This document shows, piece after piece, positions 34,207 through 47,138 of a DNA stretch of 64,000 nucleotides (the stretch's first letter is position 1; the number at the start of each line of letters is the position of its first letter). Source of the stretch: Sisyra terminalis (lineage: Eukaryota; Arthropoda; Insecta; Neuroptera; Sisyridae); the NCBI GenBank assembly GCA_958496175.1, contig OY292275.1:37773701-37837700 (forward strand). The letters run 5' to 3'. A program made the position numbers and the translations under genes. Under the pieces are notes generated by a model that was given only the letters and a program-made list of their open reading frames with translations, had not been told where the DNA came from and ran no database searches.

Positions 34207-34330
34207 GCCTACTGGTGGACAAATAGGCGAACTTCGAAGCTAGTAGGTGGTATATTTCTCGGTTTACGGACTTTTATGAACATTAGAGTCTTAAATGAGA
34301 CTTCAAAGTCTAAATTTTAGACGTTATTTT
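34207..34330 (+). mobile_element. tRNA-derived SINE, copy 9 (internal deletion)
   Basis: AGCCTACTGGTGGACAAATA and AGCTAGTAGGTGGTATATTTCTCGGTT with no B box between, then TTTATGAACATTAGAGTC. The stretch from the B box to the CGATATTT motif is missing, like copy 12 at 42568. Confidence 0.75.
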
Positions 34331-35257
34331 TATCCATACTGTACAAATTCAATAAATTGTAACTAATTCAAATTCATGAATTCGAACTGGCTGAAATTTG
34401 AGGTCAAATCAAATTCAGGTATTAGATGTTCCGGATTTGCTTTGGGATTTAGATCCTTGAATATAAATATTTCTATTTCATATTCTATTGCTTCATTTAC
34501 ATCTCCAACAGTAATGTTAATAAAAAAATCAATAATATCTATATTTTGGTAACGATTTTTGGTGAAATAAAATAATTCATAAAGTAGGATTTTAAGTTCC
34601 GTATTAAAATGTAAATGCAGGTTTTTTTTTTTAAAAAAATATAGTAAAATAATATAACCAGAAAATGCTCAAAGAAAAATTAACAGATCTTCCCTCACTC
34701 CAAAAATAGAAAAAAAGAAATGATTTATGCTTTATTATTTCATAATACTTTTAAACAATCTACATTTTCATTTGATATGCCACTAAAAACCATATTTGTT
34801 ACTATATCAGTAATTAGTAAACTATTTTTTCCCAATTAATTATTTACTACTAAACTATTTCATCGCCAACAAAACGGATTATTTTACAAACGATTTACAA
34901 TGGATTGGCAGTAGATCATTTCGAAAAATTCAAATTTAAAAATTTTTGTTGGCTAATTGGGTATAGTATGACTTCTAGTAAATGAGTAGATCCACATTTT
35001 GAGTTTTTTTTATCAATAATTGTAGCTATTTTTTTAATTAAAAAGTTTATTCAAAGATAAAAACAACAATTTTGAAAGTCGTAACTTGCCATTATCAGTT
35101 TTTACGTAGCCCAAATTGACAAAATTTTAACAAACTCAAAATATGTAATCAAACAATATGCACTGCACATTTTTCTCAACTTTTAAAGAAAAATAGTTAC
35201 CTATTGATCCAATAGTTCAATAGTGAATAGTAACAGAAAATTAAATAATAATAAATA
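34331..35257. other. AT-rich DNA, no gene seen
   Basis: Nothing recognised. Confidence 0.45.
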
Positions 35258-35490
35258 CTAGTAGCTACTCGTGAAATATTCACCGTCAACATTGACTCAA
35301 TTGAAAAATGGCAAAAGTTAACAATTGAATGAAGCCGAAATGACAGTTAAAATAAATGGCAATAATGTTTTAGTTCAAATAAGAGACAATGATAATTATA
35401 TTTGGTTTTTACTCACACATATGTGTTCATATTCTTCGTTCTGTTTTTGCCAACATACGTATTATATACGTTTGCCTATTATTATATTGA
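35258..35490 (-). mobile_element. Non-autonomous Helitron, copy 6
   Basis: On the minus strand it runs from A|TCAATATAATAATAGGC (35490) to GTGAATATTTCAC, AGTAGCTA and CTAG|T (35258). All hallmarks are present: A^T target, TC start, hairpin, CTAG end. The overlapping open frames at 35325-35665 are repeat sequence. Confidence 0.87.
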
Positions 35491-36099
35491 TGCTCTTTTC
35501 GTTTTTATTCCCGGAAAATTGTATGTTTTCAAAAAGCTTTTCGCATTTTTTTATTCTTTTTATGAAAATATAGTTCATGATATTATGTTGAATATATTGG
35601 ACTTTACTAATTGGATGGATGCTTGAATTTTTCATAATACTTTTTTGGCTAATTAATGTAAGCATAACAAAATGACATGTGCTAATGATATTTGAAAAGA
35701 AAAGTTCAATCTAAAATGTTAATTAAGTAATGTGATCTATTACTAGATGTAATATATGCATTATATATTATAGGGCAATGTAGTGAGTGTTCTATTAGAT
35801 CGAGTCCATTAAAATATATGATAATAATACAATGTAATAGTTGAAATAGAATTGTTTGTCTTTGTTGTACTATTATTTGTAATGAGACTTATCATTTTTG
35901 TTGAGCTTACATATACATACATTTGTCGTTTAATGAACTAATTTTGTCATGTTATTGCGAACTATTAACTTGTCATATTTGTTGTTTGAAATAGCAATTG
36001 TGTCACATAAATAGCAATTGCCGCCAGCATACATATTTGGTTTTATAATTTGCTAGTTTTTGTATTTATTTCTAATCAGCAAATTAATTTGAATTTGCA
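35491..36099. other. AT-rich DNA, no gene seen
   Basis: Nothing recognised. Confidence 0.45.
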
Positions 36100-36430
36100 T
36101 ATAGAGAGGGATTGTTGTTGAATATTTTATATGTGACCAAATCTCGGTTCTAAACGGCTTTTATAATGTACAAATGGTCAAATGTCGTATGCACGTGTTC
36201 GAATGTGCATTCTGTGGTTCGTTGCATTTTGTATGGTATATCGAACCTATCCTCTTCATCTGCATACGGCGATCCTTTCCATCGGCGATCTCCCGCTAAT
36301 ATCCGTTGTCAATTTAAAGTGGGTGAGAAATGGGAAGCTAAATCCAATAGATTATTGTTTGCCTATCACTGTGGTGTTTTTGGCATGCATATTTTCCATT
36401 CTAGAACCGATTTTACTATAAATTAAACAC
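36100..36430. other. Higher-GC island with two overlapping open frames, identity unknown
   Basis: GC content rises over about 300 bp. Plus frames 36166-36426 and 36182-36421 are both open; the second gives a hydrophobic product (ARVRMCILWFVAFCMVY ... FLACIFSILEPILL). Neither matches a family I know, no splice sites bound it convincingly, and two simultaneous open frames argue against strong coding. It may be a conserved regulatory block or an unrecognised small membrane protein. Confidence 0.3.
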
Positions 36431-39400
36431 GAAATTGGCATTTTTTCGCGATAACACTACACGCAATTATTTATGTCTATTGAGATGTTATAGGCTTGCA
36501 TATACTCATACATATTTTCTTACAACAATCCATCTGGTTCACACTAGCGACATTACATCATTAATATATGCTACATGGTAAATGTGAAATTTATTCGCGC
36601 TTCGTCTCGTCTTTCCAATTAAAACCTGGTTTTCATTTTATTCCTCTGACAAGCCGAGGTGTTTGAATTATTTTTTGTCATATAATTTAAATGTTAAATT
36701 TTTTTGCAATCTTATCTGCTCCTGGTATGGAACACAAACTTGTAGGTACCCTCTGTACAAGAGATTATTTTTCATTTCTTGCCATTTTTTTTCTTTATTT
36801 CTTTAAATAATTTTTAAAGTAGTAGGAATAGGATGGTTATTGTATATCAGCCCGTTGTATAGAGAAAGTTTTTAAAAAAATTTCAATTAAAAAACTTTAA
36901 AAACTTGTGTAATTTAAATACGCTCCGTGCATCCTCGCGTAATTTATTAAGACTTAAGGAACATTGGTCAATAAATTTAAAGAAAGAAAATATTTTATTT
37001 TCATTTGAGTAACAAAATTTATTATATATATATTATATAAAGTAAATGAATTAATTTTCTTAAGCTTAAAAATTAAGTCACTATTTATTATACCTACACC
37101 TGAAATTTAAAAGAATATATATATACCTATTCAAAGGAGAAGTCATAATTAAAACGCTTTCCCGTTTATTTATTTTAACCTTCTTTTTTATTTATTTTTT
37201 ACATACAAATTTTTCTTAATTTTAAATGTTAATATTTTTTATGACCAAATATAAGCTTTTTTGGAAAAGAACGCAGAAATAATTACTTTAATATGAATAT
37301 TAATGAGTCTCTAGTATTAAATATCATACCTACTATTGAATATCATTTAGCTACTTACACTTTTTTTGATTTTATTGAAATTCTTAGGCTTTGATGTAAA
37401 AATTTAAAAATTGTTTCTCCATTAAACGTGTTATAAACCAGAAAAATCTTTTAAAGTTTATATAAGTAAGAAAATACTTAGAATTGCGAATTCAATGCTC
37501 ATTTATTTGGGGGGGGGGGTCATGTACTCATGTATTACCTAAAATAATCAACCCAACCTTTTTTCCTAATTTTTAGAGTAGAAATCATTGCGATCTTTGT
37601 AAAAATACTTTTTATCTATATAAATTTTAAAGTTAATTTGATAAAAATAATGAAAACGGATGTTGTTGAATTAATACATGTGCAGGAAAAAGGGAGGACA
37701 AAATTTCACCATGAGGACAATTATATAGTTTCAAGTCATGGGAAAATATAAAAAATATCCTGGAAATCCAAAAATGATCAGGGAATTTTAAAATTCTTTA
37801 TCTGTAATCGCACTGTCCTACTACTCCATCTAGTACTTAATGATAGCGTTCTAATATTAAGAGTCAGTTGATAACTTGCCGAAAAAACATTAAATCGAAA
37901 ATATCGCTTCCAACAAAATTCAAAAACCTTGCCACTAAGTATGACGTTTTATCTTTAATAGCCACTTCTTTCGCTTTTTATTTCTTTAGTAATTTTTAAA
38001 CCAGCGACTAAAGAAGCACTGGTTAACGATTGCTGTATTGCGTTTTTCATCAGTAACACTTGTTTTTTATCACCACACATATATTAAGAAGAAATATTAC
38101 AAATTTCATTTTCAATATAATTAACATAAATTACAACCATTGAAAATATCCTTATCGCCGTAAAACGAAATAGCAGCTTCAAAGAATGAAAATCATTATA
38201 TTATAGTAGAATCGTTTTCTAACTTTAAGTTGTTTCAATAAATGTGGCTAAATTCTGGTTATTGAAGCAGGTTATTGACACTTTAACACTTATAATGAGA
38301 TAACCATGTCAAAATTTCCAATATTTTAATATTTATTTTTCTGGTTTGAATTTAATTATTTTTATCGAAAGTCTTTAAACTCTTGTAAGGTCTTAATGTG
38401 TTTCACCTTAAAGATTAAGTATCGTATAAGGTTTATAAGAAACCATTGGCTGTTCTTGTTATTTAGATAAGTACATTTTAATAAAATAAGTACATTTTCA
38501 TATTTTTCCTTTAATTTAATATTTACTGGTTATTTTATTTGGCATATTATTATTGTGGTTATTTTATTCAGTTTGCACTAAAAAAATGTCAAAATCCGTT
38601 TGTTTCAATAGAAATTCGAACGAATTTTTCATGCTTTAATTTGTAATGAAATATCATCTTACAGTTTCGATATTTATTTAACAAATGAGAAAGTGCTTGA
38701 ATTTAATTTTGAGGAGATTGGTGTCCTAGAAAATTGATAATTACTGTTTATAATTTTGCACCTTTCCACATGAAGATATTACATTCTAATATACGATATG
38801 TGCAGCTATATTGATTGCTATAAAGATAAAAACAGATCAATTAGATACACTTTGATTTAACTGATTATTTTCAATTTAAGAATACGTCTCGAAATTTTTT
38901 TCAAATACTTTATTATAACTAGAAATATCAGATTGATCAGAATGAAAAAGTAGGCTACAAATAAATACATAATAGATTTAGATCATTTTTTGCTGGTACT
39001 ATAGAATTGAGACAATATTGAAAAAGAGGCTAACAATAAGATATCATTTGAAAATTCCGTTATGTTTGTAGCATAGTTATATTATATTAATTACTTTCGT
39101 AGAAAAACGAAGGTATCAGCAAAAGGGAAAAGCACAAAAAGAAAGTGAAAAGAAAAAAAAACAGATCTTAAAGAAGTTTGAAGATGTTAATTAATGGCTT
39201 TGCATTGTTTCCATAAGGCTAGTTAATAATAATGGATTGATTTGACAATTTGATCTCGTTGTTGTTTGCCAAAAAAGCAATTTTCATTTGATATTCAGTT
39301 ATTATAATTAATTGGTACTTGGAGAAGATTAAGTCAAAATTAATGCTTGTGAACCTCAATAAATTTGCCACTTATAAATTAACTTTCATATAATATCAAA

Positions 39401-39529
39401 CCACTAGAATAATCTTCTTAATTATCTCCGTATAGCAGGTATTATTTTCCATTATGTTTAACATTGATATCGTAGACTCTTAAGAAATTATAACATTTTA
39501 TTGAAAACGGAAAAACAAAAATATTCAAA
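36431..39529. other. AT-rich DNA, no gene seen
   Basis: Includes a G11 tract (37509-37519) and TA-rich runs near 37021. No exon or element recognised. Confidence 0.5.
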
Positions 39530-39690
39530 AGTCTACTAGTGGCCGAGTGGTTAAGAAGGCCGCTCTAAAACTGGTAGATGTTGGGCTCGAAACTCGTATC
39601 GAGCAAATTTTCGATATTTTCGATTTACGGAATTTTATTAACGCTAGAGTCGTTAAAAACCTTGGTAGTTAATAAAGCAACAGTAAAAAA
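39530..39690 (+). mobile_element. tRNA-derived SINE, copy 10 (well preserved)
   Basis: CTACTAGTGGCCGAGTGGTT (A box TGGCCGAGTGG), AAGGCCGCTCTAAAACTGG, TAGATGTTGGGCTCGAAAC (B box), GTATCGAGCAAATTTTCG, TTTACGG, GCTAGAGTCG and TAAAGCAACAGTAAAAAA. One of the best reference copies; its A box is like tRNA-Ser/Leu. Confidence 0.9.
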
Positions 39691-39952
39691 ATATTCAATA
39701 GTACGTATAGTGTTTAGTCAGATACTTAAATTCTGAACAAAATTATGAATTATGCTTTTTAAAAATATCGTTTAAAAACTCAAAACTTAATCATTTATTT
39801 GTTCCATCCAATTGAATGATTAATTCCAAATCCTTACTATCCCTATTTAATGCATAATAATTGCATTTTCATTTATCAGTATCATTAGTTTTTACTTTGT
39901 AACACCGTTGAAAATCGAATATCGCTTTTTTCACCAGTTTCTAATATGAATA
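39691..39952. other. AT-rich DNA, no gene seen
   Basis: Nothing recognised. Confidence 0.4.
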
Positions 39953-40271
39953 GGGAGCTGGAGCTTGAAGCCATGGAGCTGGATTATTTTAGAGTAGTTA
40001 CCGAAACTGGCTTTACCTTTTAACGGAGCTGGAGTTGTAACCATAAAAATTTAAACTTGCTTGTAAAATTATTTCATGTTGAATACATAGCAATGAATAC
40101 CGGAAATATAAATTTTTTTGAAACTTAGTTAATACCATAAAATATAAAACTGTTTTTAAATTTGTATTTGATTTTAGCGACTTATGAGTTATATTAATTT
40201 AGACCGGAGCTTAAGTCGAACATTGGTTCCGGAGCTGGAGCCACAGCTGAAACTGATTATGTTCAGCTCCC
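39953..40271. mobile_element. MITE-like element with GGGAGCTG inverted ends and GGAGCTGGAG words
   Basis: GGGAGCTG (39953-39960) and CAGCTCCC (40264-40271) are inverted. The GGAGCTGGAG word recurs near 39955, 39975, 40025 and 40231. The minus-strand frame overlapping it (40189-40461) is a by-product. No target duplication seen. Confidence 0.55.
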
Positions 40272-40438
40272 AAACTCGAGTTTGTAATATTCTACAAAGA
40301 TTATTACTTAAAAAAGCTATGTAAAAGCTTACCTTTGCAACAAATGTTGTTTTAATAGTTGATTTTAATTCTCGCAACTGATATTTGAATTCGATAATTA
40401 CACTACCTTTTTGTTCGCTCGTCAAATCTATATATAAG

Positions 40439-40617
40439 TTCACTGGTGGCCGAGTGGTCAAGGTGTCCGCTCCATAACTGGTAGATGTTAGGTTCGAACC
40501 TTGTATCGAGAAAATTTTCGATATTTATCGATTTATCGATTTATGGATTTTTATTTACTCGATAGTCGCTAAAGACCATAGTTATTAGAAAACGATGGTA
40601 AATAACAACAAAAAAAT
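40439..40617 (+). mobile_element. tRNA-derived SINE, copy 11 (near full length)
   Basis: CACTGGTGGCCGAGTGGTCA, GTGTCCGCTCCATAACTGGT, AGGTTCGAACC (clean B box), GTATCGAGAAAATTTTCG, a duplicated ATCGATTT word, TAGTCGCTAAAGACCATAG and AAACGATGGTAAATAACAAC with an A tail. Confidence 0.9.
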
Positions 40618-41143
40618 CTATTTTATTTTATAAGTAATGTCAGAAAAGAAACGTTTTGGGGAGATTGCTAAATGAACGAAAAATTTATGAAAAGTTTCAA
40701 GCTTAAAAAACTTATTGTTTGTATAAAGCTTCCATCGAAAAACGGAAGTGAACGAAATATCAACTAAACATATATTTTTCCAATAAAAACGCTTGAGGCA
40801 TTAAACTTTGACGTTATGACATAGACCGGGATATTAGACTAACATAGGATGCAGAGTTTTAAAAAGTTTCGATTTAAACTGAAAAAACTTCATAATTACT
40901 AGATTTTTCAATTGTTTTTCTTTTATCTTGTATATGATAGTTTGTTATATTTAAAAATTTTCTGGAAAGGCGACTGAATAAATTTGCCGTAAAACCTCGT
41001 ATAGAAAATATCGCTATTGTAATATTTAAAACACAAAATAAGACATAAAATAAAGTTACCTGTCAATTTCATTGTTCATATTCGTTCATATTATGTTCAT
41101 GTTAAAAATTAAAGAAATTTAAATATTTTTTTATACTGACCCA
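40618..41143. other. AT-rich DNA, no gene seen
   Basis: Nothing recognised. Confidence 0.4.
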
Positions 41144-41395
41144 GAGACGGGAAACTGTAAAATAATCCGTGAACACCATGGTGCTCGCGGGTATAGAGTT
41201 TGGAACCACTGTCCTAGTAGGATTACCGTCTCATTTTTTGAGGAACCTTGATAATCGTGATTTAAAATGATCTAAAGATTCTCAGTTCCAACAAAAAAGT
41301 ATAAAAATTGGTGAATTCTTAAGCTAATTTTGTGGCTTAATTCAAAGATTTCCAAACTGTATGGTGCTCTCCTAGGGAGGGGTACTCAACTGTTA
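41144..41395. repeat. hAT-like terminal fragments
   Basis: The minus strand from 41211 reads CAGTGGTTCCAAACTCTATA and CCCGCGAGCACCATGGTG. On the plus strand from 41345, AAAGATTTCCAAACTGTATG with GTGCTCTCCTAGG is a related end. Two degenerate hAT termini; no duplication found. Confidence 0.45.
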
Positions 41396-42567
41396 GTTAA
41401 AACTTATTATACTTATATTAAATATTTGGTATATTTTTACTTAAAATTCTATATTAAGATTTTATTTTAAGACCATTGATTGGAATTCATTGGTTGGTCA
41501 GCAATTCACATTTAAATAATATTCAAAATAATTAGGTACTTTCTTTCCAAAATATTTGGAAAACATAACTTCGTAAACAGTGCATAATATATTGGTTTAC
41601 ATATTTCTGTAATTTTTATTTTATTCTCGGTAAGATTACCATGTGGCTCATTTGTCGAGTACCTATATATTGAAATTAATTTACCAAAATATAAAGCAAT
41701 TGTAAAAGCTGTAATCGTACATTGATGTAACATGTCGTGTTTAATTTGAATTGTACTATAGATGACAATCTGTATTCGTTCGCCGCACTCATTTTCCGCA
41801 TCTATATAAGTATGTAGGGAAGTTTTCATTGCACATGATTTAATAATAAATTTAAATGTTTTAAACTAATATCAAACCATATTGTAGCCGTTAATTTTTA
41901 ACTTTAATTGATAAAATTTAAGAAATATTCATTTAAAAATGCAAGAAAAATGGTTAAATTCGAAATGCCTAAAACGATCTCTTATTGGTCCGGAATTGAA
42001 ATTACGTCACAATACGAAAATTCAAAATCCAATGGACTTTTTCCTATGGCAAATGTACTTTAACACAAAGGGAAAGGTTGTTTAAATCGTTTTAACAAGA
42101 TGTGACTGATTTAAGCCATTTACAATTTACTCAACCTCTATTCCAAAGGAAAAAAATTGAAAGTAATTTTTAGGCTATAAAAATGTTTTCCATGGGTTAA
42201 AAATTGTGAAAAATGTCAAAAACTATAAATTATTACTGTCTATATGGTGACCACATAACGATCTGTTTATATTTCGGTTTCAATACGCGTAGTGGTGCGT
42301 ACTGTGACGTCACAGAAGTCCCATCGTTTTCGGACTCTTATTTGCTCATTAAAGTTAAAACTTTTTTTTTTCTGTCAAAATACAAGTCTTTCATAATTAA
42401 AAATTAGTTTTTCTTTATATTAATAATGTCCTTTATCGATTAAAAAAAAATGTGCATATGGCCTATTTAAAATATACTTAATTTTACAAATAAGTTATAC
42501 TATTTCATCAATATATTCTTTCAGGTATTTTTTAACACTACAATTATTGATAAATAAAATAGAAAAG
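41396..42567. other. AT-rich DNA, no gene seen
   Basis: Contains a perfect 14-bp palindrome CTGTGACGTCACAG (42302-42315, a CRE-type TGACGTCA) and a related ATTACGTCACAA at 42001. These could be a regulatory site or the termini of a small transposon. Confidence 0.4.
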
Positions 42568-42689
42568 AAGCCTCCTAATGGCCGAGTGGTAATATGGATA
42601 TTTCTCGATTACGGATTTTTATTAACTTTAGATTCACTAAAGACCTTAGTAGTTATAATGCGATGGTAAATAATAATGAAGAAAAAATA
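42568..42689 (+). mobile_element. tRNA-derived SINE, copy 12 (internal deletion)
   Basis: AGCCTCCTAATGGCCGAGTG is followed almost at once by GATATTTCTCGATTACGG, so the B box and the AAAACTGGTAGGTG part are gone. The 3' part (CTTTAGATTCACTAAAGACC, ATGCGATGGTAAATAATAAT) is intact. Confidence 0.85.
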
Positions 42690-43829
42690 GAAAAGACACA
42701 ATTGTTTCATAATGTCTGATTCCATTTTAAATCTAAAATAAAAGACCTCGTTATTGTTGGCAAAATATTATTCAATAACGCAACATTCATATTCTTGCTT
42801 TAATTAAATAAATGTAATCGAAAAAAAACACATCAAATACTTTCAATTAATAATTAAAACTGTTATATCATTTTAATTTTAGTTACGAAATATTTTCAAA
42901 TTTGATTCTTTAGTTTCCCATAGAGTTGACTTTTACTTTAAATAAAACAATTTAAAAGAATTATGCTAAAGAAAGTATATACAAAAAAATTAGCAAAACG
43001 ATTATTTGAACTCAAAAAATATGTATTTATGTATTTCGAGGCTGCAAGAAAAAGAACATTCCAAAGAAGGTAACTTCCGGAGTTGGAATTTTCTTTAATG
43101 CTTCTTTTGGATCTTGAAGAATAAATGAAGAAAAAAAAACATAAAAGGTCAATCAGGTTGTTACCGCTTTCTCTTTTCTCTTCACTTCATTCCCAATGAC
43201 GAGATGAATGTCTTTATGTCTTCTTCAAAAACGGTATTTTCAAATGCATCCCAAAAAAAAAAAATTGCATAATTTTAAAAATTTTCATATAGTATTGATA
43301 AGTGGTATAGGTTTGGTCTTAATTATTTTTTTTTCTGATAAAGATCTGAAGTGAAATAAATTTTAAGTTTCCAACACTTGTGTATGAGTCGAAATCAATT
43401 GATTGATTTCTACAAGAAATTAAATTAAGAACGAAAGAGAAGGCAATTTTGATTGCAAGCAGGAACACTTATGATTTTATTCAAACTGGTTTTTCGGCTT
43501 TCATTTATAAAAAAAATCAAAATAAATATGTAAATAAAATACGATTTTGATAGGCAAAGGCCGGTTTTTTTCTATGAATTTTTCAATTTTGACGGTCATA
43601 AATGAGATTATTAATGGAAATAAAAAGAAACTATTTAGACTTAGCGTTCATTTAGAAAGATCGTACATAAGCAGCTTAAAAACTGGAAAAAAAAGATCAA
43701 CGCCAAATTAAAAACTCACATTACCAACGTTTTGCTCGAATTGCAACCAAACCCGAAATGTTCGGCCATACGACCGAATTAACTAACGGTGGTTTGACCT
43801 GTTAATGATAAAACAGTGTTATTTCCCAA
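42690..43829. other. AT-rich DNA, no gene seen
   Basis: Nothing recognised. Confidence 0.45.
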
Positions 43830-44345
43830 TCCCCAAATCCTTTTACGCCTGCCATCCTCCGACTCCCACGTCATCCTCCCGATCCAAAAAGCAGTAAGAG
43901 CGAGACATAAATATCGGTCATTTTATAGGCTTTTCATTGATCGGAATGAGAAAACCTCGTGAATTTTGAGCGGATTATTTCCAGTGCATATACCCGTTGG
44001 AAATTTGCATCTGCATCTGCATCTGTGCATCGGGACGTTTTAATATAATTGGTCCAAATTTTGTCCAGCCATAAAGTAAATAGATAGGTAAATAATGTGT
44101 AACGACAATGAAATAAAACACAGAGTGCCACTGGAAATAAATACGGATAATTATTTGACTGGAAAAAATTATGAAAATTATTTCCAGTCTGGATGCGTTG
44201 CATAAAATGTTTTCCCTTTTTCTGGCACAATTTCGCTTTGTACTGCAATTAACTTCTATTTAAATTAACGCAACAGCAGCGTGAGGGACGTGATATGGCT
44301 TTTGAAAATGGATATTTATCGGTCTCTCCGGTTAGGCCTCAAAAT
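43830..44345. other. Higher-GC island, possibly conserved non-coding
   Basis: CCTGCCATCCTCCGACTCCC, a short GCATCT microsatellite (about 44006-44024), and segments such as TTTTGTCCAGCCATAAAG and GGACGTGATATGGC give less AT-biased, complex sequence. The minus frame 43934-44248 has no recognisable domain. Best read as a candidate regulatory block rather than a gene. Confidence 0.35.
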
Positions 44346-45097
44346 CAAGTGCCCACAGGAATGAACAGCTTAAAACGATTAAATATTACGATTATATCCC
44401 TTAATGGAGACATTCCATATTAAAATGAAAATCATTTCCATTAGTATTAAATAACACAGTGCTTCTCAAACAATTGTAAACATTAGATTTCGAATGTCTT
44501 GTCACCTAAAAAGAAGTACGACTGGTGAAATAATATATCGATGAAATAAAAATGCTGAAACTAATTCCTATAATATACCAGCATCGACTGGCATCTTTCT
44601 TCAAATCTCATCTCGCATTTTCTTTGTGAATTGGTCTGGTTAACCAAAGAACGACACTTTATTCTTTTTTATTATTATAAATAAATATTATTAGTCCATT
44701 GGTTATAATTAATAGTACAAAATGCGTAGTAATAACTAAATTTAAGTTCAATAGTAGAAAAAGTTGTCTGTATTTATGGACGCACGTAAGAAGTTATACG
44801 TCTTTGTAAAAGTTTACTTTTTCTGGGTCTATGTATACTTAAGCGACATCAAAATCAGGCAACGTTGCATTTTCCATCTTGTTTTTATATTAAATCGAGA
44901 TTTTTTTGTTAATTCAATTCTAAAAACGTATTTTTTTTGTTGCCTTATTTTTATCATGGCTCGATTTATTCGTGAATTAAAAATAAACTGATAACTGATA
45001 ATGAATACATGAAATTTTTCTGAAAATTAGTTTCGACCGTTCATGTTTAATAACTAGAGTTCTTAACAGAATTTGCATCATTATAATTATAAAGTAC
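44346..45097. other. AT-rich DNA, no gene seen
   Basis: Nothing recognised. The plus frame from 44764 is AT-driven. Confidence 0.45.
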
Positions 45098-45250
45098 TGG
45101 TTGCTACCTGTGAAATATTCACAGTAAAAAAATTAAAAAAAGTGACAATTGAATCAAATCGAAATGATTATTAAATTTGGTTTTCACCCACACCCATATG
45201 TTTACAATCTTGGTTCTCTGTCTTTGCTGACATATATCCTATATGTTCTA
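45098..45250 (-). mobile_element. Non-autonomous Helitron, copy 7 (internally deleted)
   Basis: Minus-strand CTGTGAATATTTCACAGGTAG end, AATCATTTCGATTTGATTC core and CATATGGGTGTGGGTGAAAA are retained. About 80 bp of the interior and the exact ends are lost. Confidence 0.75.
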
Positions 45251-47130
45251 TAAAGATGTAACAGAACATCTGAACATCTCTATATAGACCTGGCTAATAT
45301 TTGGTCCTACAAATTATAAAGTTTCGTACATCTAAATTTAAAACTAGTTAATTTTTTATTGATGTAACCCAGTAACACAGTGTGCTAGTTTGTTTTTTGG
45401 CGTAAACAAAAATTAAAGATCATTTGGTGACATATTAAAATATTTTTTGCTACATAGCTTACATTTTTGAATCCTATGGTTTGTTGATTTTTGGAAGACA
45501 AAAGATTCCTCTCGACTTTCTTTTATCAAACATTCAAGTTAATTTTTTTTACTATGTTTGTAATAATACATTAAAGATTTCACTAAATCACATAACTTGT
45601 TGATTTTTCGAAAATTTAAACTTATTTTTTTAGAATTTTTTAACAGATATGGTAATTGAAATATTAAAGATAGAGATATACTTTTCTTGCAATTTCAGAA
45701 CCGCATATCTGATCAATAATCACTTACTATTTTGTAAGTAAAGTCGAAAAGTAATCTTGAAACTTCTTTTCCATTTTAACACTCATTTAACGATACCTTA
45801 CAAGCTTATGTGCACTATTTTTGTTTCATTGTAATATTGTTGTGATTTTTTAATATTTTCTTTATTACTTCTCTGCACTATTTTTTGAAGGTTCATAAAA
45901 AGCATTGTTCTTCCAAATTTCATACATGCATACTGTCAATTTCTCCTAGTAATACGATTGACATAGGGACATACGGACAGACAAATACGATTAAACTTTA
46001 GATTCCATTTTTGCTAATTTGCTACAAAAAATTGTTTATTACTGAATGGAAAATGCTATTTTTCTTTTTCTTAAATATTAGACATATTTTATTAGGAGAT
46101 CATCAAACAACTGTGAAGTTGATACTCAGTGAGTACCTTTTTATATCATTATTCTTGTTAATATTATCTTTTTCCTTCTTGTCTCTTCAAATTATCAAGA
46201 TGTCAGCTAGTGCCATAATAATTGAGGTGAATATTGTGTTATGAATTATTTATGAAAATAAATTATATTAAGATTGAAAAGTTCGTAAATGTTGCTGTCG
46301 GCTGTATACTATTGAAGTATCCTATCAGTAAGATTTGAAATGTACCTCTAATGATATGCAAATTTGAAAGGAAATTAAATTTTTCACTTCAAATCATATA
46401 ACAATCAACGCATATAATATTAAAGTCTATCGCTTTGACGCCATTTTGTTGCGATTGCGCATTTCAAACCAAGTTTAGTTAAATTCGAGTAAATATTGTA
46501 TTAGAAAGGGAAAACATAGTTTAATGTAATTATACAAAAAATATTAGTGCACATATGTATATATAAGTTATGGATCTATAAAAGACGTAAATAAAAAAAA
46601 AATAACTGTTTTTTGGAGGAAAGTTAATTTGTATTTTTCATTTTCTTTTGTTTTAAAAAAATTTTGATTTTTACAAAATAGTTTGAAGTTATGAAGTTAG
46701 AAAGGAACAATTCTTATTCTTTTGTACATATGGTGAATGTTGTTTTAATGTGTAGGTTTTACAAATGATTCTATTGAAAATGGTTTTATTTTACACATTA
46801 TTACACAATATTAATTTTTTAACAACACACTAGTAGTTTACAAATTAGATGGTGAGATTAACATAGTATAAAGAATGTTTTGATATGTGATAACCCTAAC
46901 CATACATGTGGGGCTATGTTTTTCGCGTGACCATTTACTTAATAATTTATGTAGTTTATAATTTCTTAGAGTAAACGGGAAATAATTAAGTCATTTTTAT
47001 TTGTGCGAAACCGTTTGTTATTTAACTCTTATCGTCAAATTGAGAACTTCTTGAGGTTTTATAAAACCACCATCTCATTACATTTTATAGTTAATTCGTG
47101 TATTTAATTGGATTTTCGTATCATAAGTGA
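45251..47130. other. AT-rich DNA, no gene seen
   Basis: Nothing recognised. Confidence 0.45.
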
Positions 47131-47138
47131 TTATGCAA

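Noticed and set aside
35325..35626. Overlapping frames at 35325-35665
   Set aside because: They lie within a Helitron copy and its flank.
41512..41829. 105-codon minus frame
   Set aside because: No family resemblance and no splice context. AT-rich chance frame.
43934..44248. 104-codon minus frame as a gene
   Set aside because: No domain recognised. More likely a conserved non-coding island.
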